A stretch of DNA of 8,811 nucleotides from the NCBI GenBank assembly GCA_913053915.1, contig CAJXGP010000057.1:1-8811 (forward strand), read 5' to 3'. Positions 1 to 6,071 of this stretch are shown piece by piece. The translations under genes were made by a program, and so were the position numbers. This DNA is from an uncultured Ignavibacteriales bacterium (GTDB lineage: Bacteria; Bacteroidota; Ignavibacteria; Ignavibacteriales; Ignavibacteriaceae). Every line of letters starts with the position of its first letter. Within the stretch, counting starts at the first letter, position 1. Below the pieces are notes generated by a model. It saw only the letters and a list, made by a program, of their open reading frames with translations, was not told where the DNA came from and ran no database searches.

Positions 1-587
1 CAGCTATAAGAGGGAATAAATTTTACTGGCATAAGTCAGCCAACTGGGAAAAAGATGATCAAACTATTGAAAATAAAAAAGATTATGAATCGATTATTAA
101 TCCTTTAAGAGAAAATCTTGAATTTACCGGCAAAATACGTTTCGAAAATCTTTCTGAAGTTGAATTAGGTACTTTATTAACTGCATTGGAATTACCGGAA
201 GGCTGCTGCCATAAAATAGGTATGGCTAAGCCTTACGGTTTGGGTTCAATAGAAGTAAAAGCAACTCTTCATTTATCAAAACGTAAAAAACGTTATCAAA
301 ATTTAATCAATGAATGGAATAATGAAATTCCTGAATCTTCTGATATTAATGAAAACAAAAGTAGATTTAAAAATGAGTTTGCATACTATGTAATGAATAA
401 TATTTCTGATAATACAAAAGGAACAGACGAATATAAGAATAATGATTTATGGTTATTGGATAGGTTTAAGGAACTAAAAAAGATGTTGACATTTAATCAT
501 GGTATTAATAGAAATGATATTTCTTACATGGAATTAGGTGAGGAATATAGAAAAAGAAAAATTCTTCCACTACCGAGTAAGGTGTAA
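1..587 (+). CDS. CRISPR-associated RAMP protein, TIGR03986-like, C-terminal part (5' end outside window)
   Basis: The frame is open from the first full codon at base 3 to TAA at 585-587, giving about 194 residues of a protein that begins upstream. An internal TTG at 186 is unlikely to be the start because good coding sequence precedes it. The visible part reads as a RAMP-fold (Cas7-like) CRISPR protein: a segment FENLSEVELGTLLTALELP, then HKIGMAKPYGLGSIEV, the glycine-rich loop of RAMP proteins. It ends with YMELGEEYRKRKILPLPSKV, which resembles the usual tail of the TIGR03986 family. That family occurs in type III CRISPR-Cas loci and is thought to be a crRNA-binding backbone or accessory subunit. 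This role is inferred from family and from the cas6 gene that follows three bases later. Base composition is very AT-rich, like the next gene. The family was recognised by eye, and the fold is more certain than the exact subfamily. Confidence 0.78.
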   Translation, partial: AIRGNKFYWHKSANWEKDDQTIENKKDYESIINPLRENLEFTGKIRFENLSEVELGTLLTALELPEGCCHKIGMAKPYGLGSIEVKATLHLSKRKKRYQNLINEWNNEIPESSDINENKSRFKNEFAYYVMNNISDNTKGTDEYKNNDLWLLDRFKELKKMLTFNHGINRNDISYMELGEEYRKRKILPLPSKV

Positions 588-590
588 TAA

Positions 591-1538
591 ATGGAAATGC
601 AGAAATATCCAAATATTTACTTAACTAAATTTCTCTTTAACCTTGAAGCCCTGGAAGATATGCTCCTTCCTGAATACAAAGGCTCAACAGTCAGAGGTGC
701 ATTCGGATGGGAATTTAAAAATACTGTGGGTCCATTAGAACCGGTATTTGATTTTGTATTTGATTCCAAAGCGGAAGGTGATTTGCCTAAGGAATTAGAA
801 GGAGTTAAAAAAGTACCTCATCCACTGATAATTGAACCGCCTATATTTCATAAACGCAATATTAGCAAGGGCGAAGTTTTTACTATCACTTTAACTGTAA
901 TAGGTGAATCCGATAATTTTACTCCTTTTTTTGTTCAGACAATAAAAAATATGGGTAGAAAAGGATTAACTTCTAAAGGTAAGCATTTGAAATTAGTTAA
1001 TGTTTTTAATATTGCTGCGGATGATTCACTTCATCTAATTTATGAAGATTATAAAAGCGTATTGAAAACAGCTTATAAAAGAATTACTCTCAAACAAATA
1101 TTATCCAAAATAAATTACAACTCAAATATTATTAAACTTGATTTTCAAACGCCATTTAATATTCAAAAAGACGGTAAGGAATTAATAGGAGAGATGGAGA
1201 TTAAAAGCTTGACCCCGGAAATTATAATAGAAAATTTAGAAAGACGTTTTAGGCACCTTGCCTGGCTTTATTGTAATTCAAAATTCGAGAAACAAATATT
1301 TGATGTATCCGAAATAAAAATTTCAAAGACCAATCTGAGCGAATTTAAGTTAATAAGAAAAAAGAATAATAACATAAACAAGGACAAAACATCGGAAATA
1401 TTTTACGGATTGATAGGTAATATTGTTTTGGAAGGCAACTTGTCCAACATTCTTCCTTTGATATATGTTGGCGAGCAGATACATTTCGGTAAAAAAACAA
1501 GTTTCGGTTTCGGTAAATATAACATTTTAAATTTGTAA
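591..1538 (+). CDS. cas6: CRISPR pre-crRNA processing endoribonuclease Cas6 (PF10040-type)
   Basis: This 315-residue RAMP-superfamily protein should cut pre-crRNA inside the repeat to make mature guides for the neighbouring effector. Support comes from both ends. Near the N-terminus LPEYKGSTVRGAFG (26-39) matches the conserved Cas6 opening, followed by HPLIIEPP (77-84). At the C-terminus LPLIYVGEQIHFGKKTSFGFGKY (288-310) is the glycine-rich RNA-binding loop typical of this Cas6 class. The cysteine pair often seen in the N-terminal third of relatives is absent. H298 lies in the loop, but the catalytic residue cannot be assigned by eye because it is not conserved in Cas6. The ATG at 591 follows an AAGG ribosome-binding site at 579-582, with only three bases separating it from the upstream stop, so the two genes should be co-transcribed. 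No CRISPR array lies in the window, so its cognate repeat is not visible here. Confidence 0.88.
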   Translation: MEMQKYPNIYLTKFLFNLEALEDMLLPEYKGSTVRGAFGWEFKNTVGPLEPVFDFVFDSKAEGDLPKELEGVKKVPHPLIIEPPIFHKRNISKGEVFTITLTVIGESDNFTPFFVQTIKNMGRKGLTSKGKHLKLVNVFNIAADDSLHLIYEDYKSVLKTAYKRITLKQILSKINYNSNIIKLDFQTPFNIQKDGKELIGEMEIKSLTPEIIIENLERRFRHLAWLYCNSKFEKQIFDVSEIKISKTNLSEFKLIRKKNNNINKDKTSEIFYGLIGNIVLEGNLSNILPLIYVGEQIHFGKKTSFGFGKYNILNL

Positions 1539-1633
1539 TCTAAAAATAATCCGTATAATGAAATTGATATTGTTTGTACAAAAAATACTCAAATACTGAA
1601 AATTTGAAAAATGATTTTTTATGATTTGCGCTG

Positions 1634-1683
1634 CTGCCACCGACCCCGCCAAAAAAAAACTGCGGGCAAGCATTCGGTGGCAG
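1634..1683. repeat. GC-rich imperfect hairpin
   Basis: CTGCCACCGA at 1634-1643 pairs perfectly with TCGGTGGCAG at 1674-1683. Inside it, CCCGC (1645-1649) can pair with GCGGG (1662-1666) around an A-rich loop. It stands out as GC-rich in an otherwise very AT-rich spacer. It begins 95 bases after the cas6 stop codon. It lacks a T-run directly after the stem, so it is not a textbook terminator. It could be a structured RNA, a REP-like element or a relic of mobile DNA. Confidence 0.55.
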
Positions 1684-1734
1684 AATAGAATTGTTCTTTG
1701 AAATATTGAAGACTGTTTGATAGTCTTAATTTAA

Positions 1735-1833
1735 GGGGGTGGAATAAAATAAGTTATCGAATTATAATTCCTAAAGTGTTTAATAACAGTTATTTATTCT
1801 TGCATTATATTCAAGTTATTCTATTCCACCCCC
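1735..1833. mobile_element. Possible MITE-like element with about 21-base terminal inverted repeats
   Basis: The arm at 1732-1755 and the reverse complement of 1813-1836 match at 21 of 24 bases, with outer ends GGGGGTGGAATA and TATTCCACCCCC. Each end is bordered by TAA (1732-1734 and 1834-1836), which could be a 3-base target duplication. The roughly 100-base size and lack of a gene fit a miniature inverted-repeat element. The alternative is a transcribed hairpin. No parent transposase is present, so the mobile interpretation is tentative. Confidence 0.33.
1741..1793 (+). repeat. 53-base direct repeat, copy A
   Basis: This copy matches 2384-2436 at 46 of 53 aligned bases without gaps, starting GGAATAAAATAAGTTAT in both. 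It overlaps the left arm and interior of the inverted-repeat element at 1735-1833. It can be read without stops in one frame as WNKISYRIIIPKVFNNSY. The other copy gives WNKISYRITISKVFINGY, so a coding relic cannot be excluded. Confidence 0.7.
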
Positions 1834-2383
1834 TAAGTCGATTCATTCAGACAATAAGAGAAAAATAAAAATTATGGTTAATTCCGGTAAGTTGTGCGGG
1901 TTAAATTAGTTATGGTATTTAGTTAATGTAAGCTCCATAAATAAAAACTTCTCTTATCGTTTTCTTTAGGGCAAACAATAACCGATGTGAGAAAAACAGG
2001 TAAAACGGTGCTTGAAAATTGCAAATAATCGCAGTATTTTTATATGGAATTTCTCTTATTGCAAAAATTGGAAGTAATTAACTTGAAAAGAGAAAAATAA
2101 ATTGTGCAAAAATAGAATAAAAACGAAAGATTAGAGTCAATTTAGTCAAAAAAATGAAAGTAGCTACGGTATATATTAGATAGAAAAGAGAAAAAAATAA
2201 GTGAGGACGGTTAAGTAATGGGATTACAATACTTTAAACATTCATTTGGAAGAGAGACAAAAATGTATTATTTTGTAAGTGGTTGATAAATATACTAAGT
2301 ATCTATTGAAGCCTTGATTGAAAGGATTGATATTGATTTTCTTTTAGAGTAGTTTAACCAAAGCGGATTTCCTGTAAAGAGAT

Positions 2384-2436
2384 GGAATAAAATAAGTTAT
2401 AGAATTACAATCTCTAAAGTGTTCATTAACGGTTAT
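2384..2436 (+). repeat. 53-base direct repeat, copy B
   Basis: This is the second copy of the sequence at 1741-1793. It ends 13 bases before the ATG of the ATPase gene, so it would lie in that gene's leader or promoter region. Unlike copy A, it lacks the flanking GGGGG end and has no inverted partner nearby. Confidence 0.7.
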
Positions 2437-2449
2437 GGGGCGTTAATAT

Positions 2450-4924
2450 ATGAAGAATAAATTATTAGCTGAACAAATTTTCATAGTAAAAATATCATCA
2501 TATTATTTGACTAAAAATGAATTCCAGAAAAATGATCTAAGAGAAATTTACTATCGTCAACTTTCCTGGATAAAGTCAATAATAATTAAAAAAGATAAAA
2601 GAATTAGTTACGAAATTAGAATTATTTATAATCCTGATATTGATTCTCAGATCAAAAATGAAATCAATTTTTATATAATTATACGATCGGGCAAAATTGG
2701 TAAAAAACAATTTATAAATTATTGTAAAAACTTTTATGACCTTGCGGTAAACAATTATTCAAATTATGATTTTGAAATTATAGATAGTAATAATTCAGAT
2801 ATAGTATTTAATCCTTTTGATGTAAATTTTGTTTCTGAGATAAAACGTCAATCAGAGATAATTAAATTAGATACCATTGAAGAAAAGCCGGTTAAAAAAT
2901 TTGGCTTAGTTTCAAATAATAAAGAGGATGGAACTAATAGCTCCCAATCACAAATTTACCACGTTGCTCCTTTTCCAATAGGGAAAAATTTTGCTAATAC
3001 ATTTTTCAAACAATTATCCGTCTCAGACTCAAAATATATTTTTTCAATAACACTTCAGCCGATTGACCCGAATAAAGAACTTGTTGACCTTATTAATAAA
3101 CAGATTATTATATGTGAAAAATTTGCTCAGTTAAATTTGTCACAATCCAGTGATGTAAATGAATTGTTTCCTGCTCTTAGGGAAAAAGCAAGGTATTATC
3201 AGACTTTTCAGAATAATATTTTAAAATCTATAAATGAAAACCCACTATTATTACAAATAATTGTGGGTTCTAATAATCCTTTATCTGAAATTCTTGTAAA
3301 CTTATTTATTTCTTATCTGACAGAACTAAATGTTGAACCTAATTTTATAACTCATAGATATTCATCAGAGAATATAAATTTAGAGATAAGAAAGATATTT
3401 CTAAAAGATAAAAACGGTACCAAAAATATATTTGGAAAATTAAATTCTTTTTTTGATAATGGTGATTATCAATCAAATATTGAATTCTTGTTGGAGCATA
3501 ATATAAGTTTAGAAGAGGCTGCAGCAATATTTTCACCTCCCGTGCTGTTGCAGGAAAATTTAGATGGAATTGACGTTAAAAGATCGCCACAAATTCCAAC
3601 ATTTGAACATTTCCCTTCAGGGGGTGTTGAATTAGGAAATAATTACTATGGAAACAAGGTAAAAAGTATAAAAATAGTTGATGATGATAGAAGGCGACAC
3701 CAATACATTATTGGACAAACGGGGACGGGAAAAACTACTTTGTTAAAAAACATGATTATTTCCGATATAAAAAATGGAAATGGTTTATGTGTAATAGATC
3801 CTCACGGAGATCTTTTTAAGGAACTCCTGGTTACGATTCCACAGGAAAGAATAAAAGATATTGTTCTAATAGACCCAACTGATATTAATTATCCTGTAGG
3901 AATTAATCTTTTAGAATATCGGAATAAAATAGATAGATATTTTATAGCTCAGGAAGTAGTTTATATATTAAGCAAACTACTTATTGATGAATATGGAGCA
4001 ACATCATTATCTACTTTTGCGGGTCCAATTTTCTTTCAGCACGTAAAAATGAATCTATTACTTGCTATGTCGGATCCCGAAATAAAAAGTACACTTTTTG
4101 ATTTTTATAATATTTTTCAAATTAAAGATTATTGGAAAAAATGGTTGCCTTTAAAAATTTCAGACACACATCTTGAAAATTGGGTAGGTTCGGTTTTGCC
4201 TAATACTGATTATTCAAGACAAACTAGTGAAGGGATTTCTGTAGGTACTTATATTAGCAGCAAGTTTGAACAATTTTTATTTGATCCACTTTTACGTAAC
4301 ATTTTTTCACAATCAAACTCTACGATTGATTTTAAAGATATAATGGATTCCGGTAAAATTCTTTTAGTAAATCTTTCCAAAGGGCGTTTGGGGGACATGA
4401 ACTCTAGTCTTATAGGGCTTATATTAGTAGGCAAGATTTTAATGGCAGCACTATCTCGTGTTAATTCAAAAGAACGACCAGACTTTTATCTTTATATAGA
4501 CGAGTTTCAAAATGTTACAACTGACTCTATCTCAACAATACTCTCAGAGGCTCGCAAGTATAGACTTAGCCTGAATATAGCGCATCAGTATATAAAGCAA
4601 CTTGAAGATGGTATTCGCGATGCAGTGTTTGGCAACGTTGGCTCAATGGCGGTGTTTAGAGTAGGTTCAGAAGATGCGGAGTTTTTAGAGAAACAGCTCG
4701 CGCCGACTTTTGGAGCAGAAGACATTATGAACATTGAGAATTTTAATGCTTATGTTAAGTTGCTTGTAGGGGGCTCACCGAAAGAGCCGTTTAATATGCG
4801 GACTATGCCACCACAAGAAGGACATCAGGACGTTGTAGATAAAATCAAAGAGCTTTCATACCTTAAACATGGCCGTCCACGCGAAGAAGTAGAAGCAGAG
4901 ATAGCAAAGAAGTTTGGGGGGTAG
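2450..4924 (+). CDS. VirD4/HerA-like DNA-translocating ATPase, probably mosaic
   Basis: The 824-residue protein is an ATPase of the type IV secretion coupling protein / HerA class, which pumps DNA and is expected at the membrane or on DNA. An N-terminal region of about 400 residues has no motif I recognise. Walker A is GQTGTGKTT at 422-430, followed by CVIDPHGDLF at 447-456. The Walker B-like segment is FYLYIDEFQNV at 679-689 (D684, E685), and NIAHQY at 709-714 resembles a sensor segment. The C-terminal part, including DAVFGNVGSMAVFRVG and FNAYVKLL, is of a kind common in Patescibacteria. The ATG at 2450 follows a weak GGGG site at 2437-2440. GC content rises abruptly near 4378 (codon about 643, in LVNLSKG): 15-16 GC per 60 bases just before, 20-25 just after, and 24-30 further on. 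The frame is unbroken across this point. The ATPase class is confident; the partner system is unknown. Confidence 0.85.
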   Translation: MKNKLLAEQIFIVKISSYYLTKNEFQKNDLREIYYRQLSWIKSIIIKKDKRISYEIRIIYNPDIDSQIKNEINFYIIIRSGKIGKKQFINYCKNFYDLAVNNYSNYDFEIIDSNNSDIVFNPFDVNFVSEIKRQSEIIKLDTIEEKPVKKFGLVSNNKEDGTNSSQSQIYHVAPFPIGKNFANTFFKQLSVSDSKYIFSITLQPIDPNKELVDLINKQIIICEKFAQLNLSQSSDVNELFPALREKARYYQTFQNNILKSINENPLLLQIIVGSNNPLSEILVNLFISYLTELNVEPNFITHRYSSENINLEIRKIFLKDKNGTKNIFGKLNSFFDNGDYQSNIEFLLEHNISLEEAAAIFSPPVLLQENLDGIDVKRSPQIPTFEHFPSGGVELGNNYYGNKVKSIKIVDDDRRRHQYIIGQTGTGKTTLLKNMIISDIKNGNGLCVIDPHGDLFKELLVTIPQERIKDIVLIDPTDINYPVGINLLEYRNKIDRYFIAQEVVYILSKLLIDEYGATSLSTFAGPIFFQHVKMNLLLAMSDPEIKSTLFDFYNIFQIKDYWKKWLPLKISDTHLENWVGSVLPNTDYSRQTSEGISVGTYISSKFEQFLFDPLLRNIFSQSNSTIDFKDIMDSGKILLVNLSKGRLGDMNSSLIGLILVGKILMAALSRVNSKERPDFYLYIDEFQNVTTDSISTILSEARKYRLSLNIAHQYIKQLEDGIRDAVFGNVGSMAVFRVGSEDAEFLEKQLAPTFGAEDIMNIENFNAYVKLLVGGSPKEPFNMRTMPPQEGHQDVVDKIKELSYLKHGRPREEVEAEIAKKFGG

Positions 4925-4926
4925 AG

Positions 4927-4954
4927 TTGATTTGAAGTATGGGCATGGTATAGT
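4927..4954 (+). promoter_or_regulatory. Extended -10 promoter for the toxin-antitoxin pair
   Basis: TTGATT at 4927-4932 and TATAGT at 4949-4954 are 16 bases apart. TG at 4946-4947 completes an extended -10 (TGGTATAGT). The predicted start of transcription, about seven bases after the -10, falls at the ATG at 4961, so the transcript would be leaderless or nearly so. No Shine-Dalgarno sequence precedes that ATG, which fits. Confidence 0.55.
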
Positions 4955-4960
4955 CTAGGC

Positions 4961-5173
4961 ATGAGTACGAAAGAAATAAAACAAATAAACACAGAACTGT
5001 CTGCGCTCAAGCGTGAAGTTCGCGTGTTGCGTTCGCTTGTTGTTGGTACATCAAAGAAAGATCCTGAAGGAGAATACAAACCTTCCTTTGTTCGTGAAAT
5101 GAAAAAACGAATGCAAGAAAAACCAATAGGAGAGCTGAAATCGCTAAAAGAAATTCGCTCTAGATTTTCTTAA
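4961..5173 (+). CDS. Putative antitoxin of a type II toxin-antitoxin pair
   Basis: This 70-residue charged protein sits directly upstream of a RelE-type toxin gene, seven bases apart, in the usual antitoxin-first order. Residues 5-30 (EIKQINTELSALKREVRVLR) look like a coiled coil or long helix, suited to dimerisation. The basic C-terminal half (KKRMQEKPIGELKSLKEIRS) could wrap the toxin. I see no clear ribbon-helix-helix or helix-turn-helix domain, so whether it binds its own promoter is unknown. By analogy it would neutralise the toxin and be degraded under stress. The ATG lies at the predicted transcription start of the promoter at 4927-4954. The identity rests mainly on its position next to the toxin. 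Confidence 0.68.
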   Translation: MSTKEIKQINTELSALKREVRVLRSLVVGTSKKDPEGEYKPSFVREMKKRMQEKPIGELKSLKEIRSRFS

Positions 5174-5180
5174 ATAAAAC

Positions 5181-5441
5181 ATGCGTTTGTTGTATCATCG
5201 TGAATTTGAAAAAGAAGCACAAGATCTTCCTGTTGCAACGAGGCGAAAATTAGAAAGACTGCTACCCATTATTGTTGAAAATCCTTTTCATTCACTTCTG
5301 CACACAAAGCCACTAACTGGCGACTTGCGTGGAAAGTACTCATTCCGCATCACACGCGACTGGAGAGTGTCGTTTGTTTTTCTGGAAGAGGATGTGGTGT
5401 ATCTACTCTCCGTTAAGCACCGTAAAGATATTTATAGATAA
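5181..5441 (+). CDS. RelE/ParE-superfamily toxin (probable mRNA interferase)
   Basis: The 86-residue length is normal for the family. The protein starts with an MRLLYHREFEKEAQDLP helix pair. The conserved core PLTGDLRGKYSFRITRDWRVSFVF (44-67) follows, and the C-terminal strand motif is VKHRKDIYR (78-86). R56, R59, R62, H80, R81 and Y85 are candidate ribosome-contacting or catalytic residues by family analogy. RelE relatives cut mRNA in the ribosomal A site and stop growth. ParE relatives, which share the fold, instead poison gyrase; the basic and HRK-type C-terminus favours the RelE side. The gene lies seven bases after the antitoxin stop and lacks a clear ribosome-binding site, so translation is probably coupled to the antitoxin gene. 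Confidence 0.85.
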   Translation: MRLLYHREFEKEAQDLPVATRRKLERLLPIIVENPFHSLLHTKPLTGDLRGKYSFRITRDWRVSFVFLEEDVVYLLSVKHRKDIYR

Positions 5442-5442
5442 T

Positions 5443-5465
5443 AATTAAGCACGGCCGTGCTAATT
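5443..5465. other. GC-rich palindrome just after the toxin gene
   Basis: AGCACGGCCGTGCT (5448-5461) is a perfect 14-base palindrome, extended by AATT on both sides with one unpaired A. It begins within seven bases of the toxin stop codon. There is no T-run directly after it, so it is an imperfect terminator candidate. A dimeric regulator site or an RNA 3'-end stabilising hairpin are equally possible. Confidence 0.45.
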
Positions 5466-5517
5466 CAAAGAAGTTTGAGAATTAATTTTTTATTAAAATA
5501 ATCAGTAAATAAATATT

Positions 5518-5724
5518 ATGTTTCGATATGAAAGTGTGCCAGATACAGGAGGGGAAAGAGATGGGCAAAAGGCAATGAGAGAAATAGCAAAAAAAGCAGA
5601 AGAGGTTATGGGAGACGATGAGTACCGTAGGCTTCTGTCAAAAATGACTACAGGCGAAGAGCTTAACGCAGAAGACAAAGAACTTCTGGCGCAAGTAAAA
5701 GACTCATTAGATAAAAATGAGTAA
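5518..5724 (+). CDS. Small acidic protein of unknown function (EDKE motif)
   Basis: I do not recognise this 68-residue protein. It is acidic and predicted helical, with no signal peptide or membrane segment. Its C-terminal half holds LNAEDKELLAQVKDSL (49-64). The next gene has a similar LTDEDKEALKGLARRV segment in the same relative place, suggesting the two are distant relatives or share a partner. The ATG at 5518 is the only reasonable start. A strong AGGAGG-like sequence inside the gene (about 5548) precedes an out-of-frame ATG that leads nowhere. No clear ribosome-binding site precedes 5518, and the upstream stretch is AT-rich with only a weak promoter candidate. GC content and codon use match the toxin-antitoxin genes rather than the CRISPR genes. 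Confidence 0.6.
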   Translation: MFRYESVPDTGGERDGQKAMREIAKKAEEVMGDDEYRRLLSKMTTGEELNAEDKELLAQVKDSLDKNE

Positions 5725-5726
5725 TA

Positions 5727-5755
5727 TTGCCTGAAGCTATATATTGTGGTATTAT
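5727..5755 (+). promoter_or_regulatory. Extended -10 promoter before the 5790 gene
   Basis: TTGCCT at 5727-5732 and TATTAT at 5750-5755 have the ideal 17-base spacing, with TG at 5747-5748 forming an extended -10 (TGGTATTAT). It resembles the promoter at 4927-4954. The expected start of transcription is near 5762, leaving a leader of about 28 bases with an AGAGG ribosome-binding site at 5777-5781. Confidence 0.65.
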
Positions 5756-5789
5756 AACAAATAGTTAAAAGTACAAAGAGGTAATACGA

Positions 5790-5981
5790 ATGACTAAATC
5801 ACATAGTCTAGTGCGAGCGGAAGCAATGTGCGAGTGTTTGAGAGAAAATGGCATGTCTATACAAATGATAAAACAGCTCATATTTCGCATCGCAGAGGAT
5901 TCACTAACTGACGAGGATAAAGAAGCCCTGAAGGGATTGGCAAGACGTGTTAACGAAAAAGTACCACAAACCCTAAATTAA
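5790..5981 (+). CDS. Small protein of unknown function (EDKE motif)
   Basis: This 63-residue protein is not recognised. It is predicted to be all-helical and soluble, with two cysteines (C14, C16) near the N-terminus. The segment DSLTDEDKEALKGLARRVNEK (37-57) resembles the C-terminus of the protein encoded at 5518-5724. The start is well supported: AGAGG at 5777-5781 lies eight bases before the ATG, and a good promoter lies at 5727-5755. The gene is followed by a strong intrinsic terminator, so it is probably a single-gene transcription unit. A role as a small adaptor or regulatory protein is possible but unsupported. Confidence 0.65.
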   Translation: MTKSHSLVRAEAMCECLRENGMSIQMIKQLIFRIAEDSLTDEDKEALKGLARRVNEKVPQTLN

Positions 5982-6010
5982 TTGATATTTACCCACCAGA
6001 GCATTATTTG

Positions 6011-6040
6011 AGGCCCCTACAAAGGGGCCTTTGTTTTTGT
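6011..6040 (+). terminator. Intrinsic terminator
   Basis: AGGCCCC (6011-6017) pairs perfectly with GGGGCCT (6024-6030) around a six-base TACAAA loop. A T-rich run, TTTGTTTTTG (6030-6039), follows. It lies 30 bases after the stop codon of the 5790 gene and should end its transcript. Confidence 0.92.
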
Positions 6041-6059
6041 GTAAAAAATGAGTTATTAT
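6031..6059 (+). promoter_or_regulatory. Possible promoter of the 6072 gene
   Basis: TTGTTT (6031-6036), inside the terminator's T-run, and TATTAT (6054-6059) are 17 bases apart. Transcription would start near 6066, leaving a leader of only about six bases before the ATG at 6072. There is no Shine-Dalgarno sequence, as expected for an almost leaderless message. The region is AT-rich, so chance matches are likely. Confidence 0.35.
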
Positions 6060-6071
6060 TAATTTAATTAT

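Larger units (their letters stand above)
1539..2449. other. AT-rich spacer without a convincing gene
   Basis: About 910 bases separate cas6 from the ATPase gene, and no reading frame of credible length and start exists on either strand. The spacer holds a GC-rich hairpin at 1634-1683 and an inverted-repeat element at 1732-1836. It also holds two direct copies of a 53-base sequence (1741-1793 and 2384-2436) and several scattered copies of a TAAGAGAAAAATAA-like word on both strands. Short broken frames near 2218-2287 and 2299-2460 may be relics of lost genes but match nothing I recognise. There is no CRISPR array, although the position beside cas6 would suit one. Confidence 0.75.

Noticed and set aside
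186..587. Independent 133-residue gene starting at TTG 186
   Set aside because: The same frame is open and protein-like back to base 3 and carries conserved RAMP sequence upstream of 186, so the gene starts outside the window.
1539..2449. CRISPR array in the spacer next to cas6
   Set aside because: The only repeated unit is 53 bases, occurs twice, and the copies are about 590 bases apart. There is no regular repeat-spacer pattern.
3345..4434. Minus-strand frames within the ATPase gene
   Set aside because: They are short and antisense to well-conserved coding sequence, with no ribosome-binding sites.
1..4924. A joined CRISPR plus DNA-pump defence system
   Set aside because: A 900-base degenerate spacer separates cas6 from the ATPase, there is no shared operon signal, and the ATPase itself spans a composition break. 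Adjacency alone is not enough.
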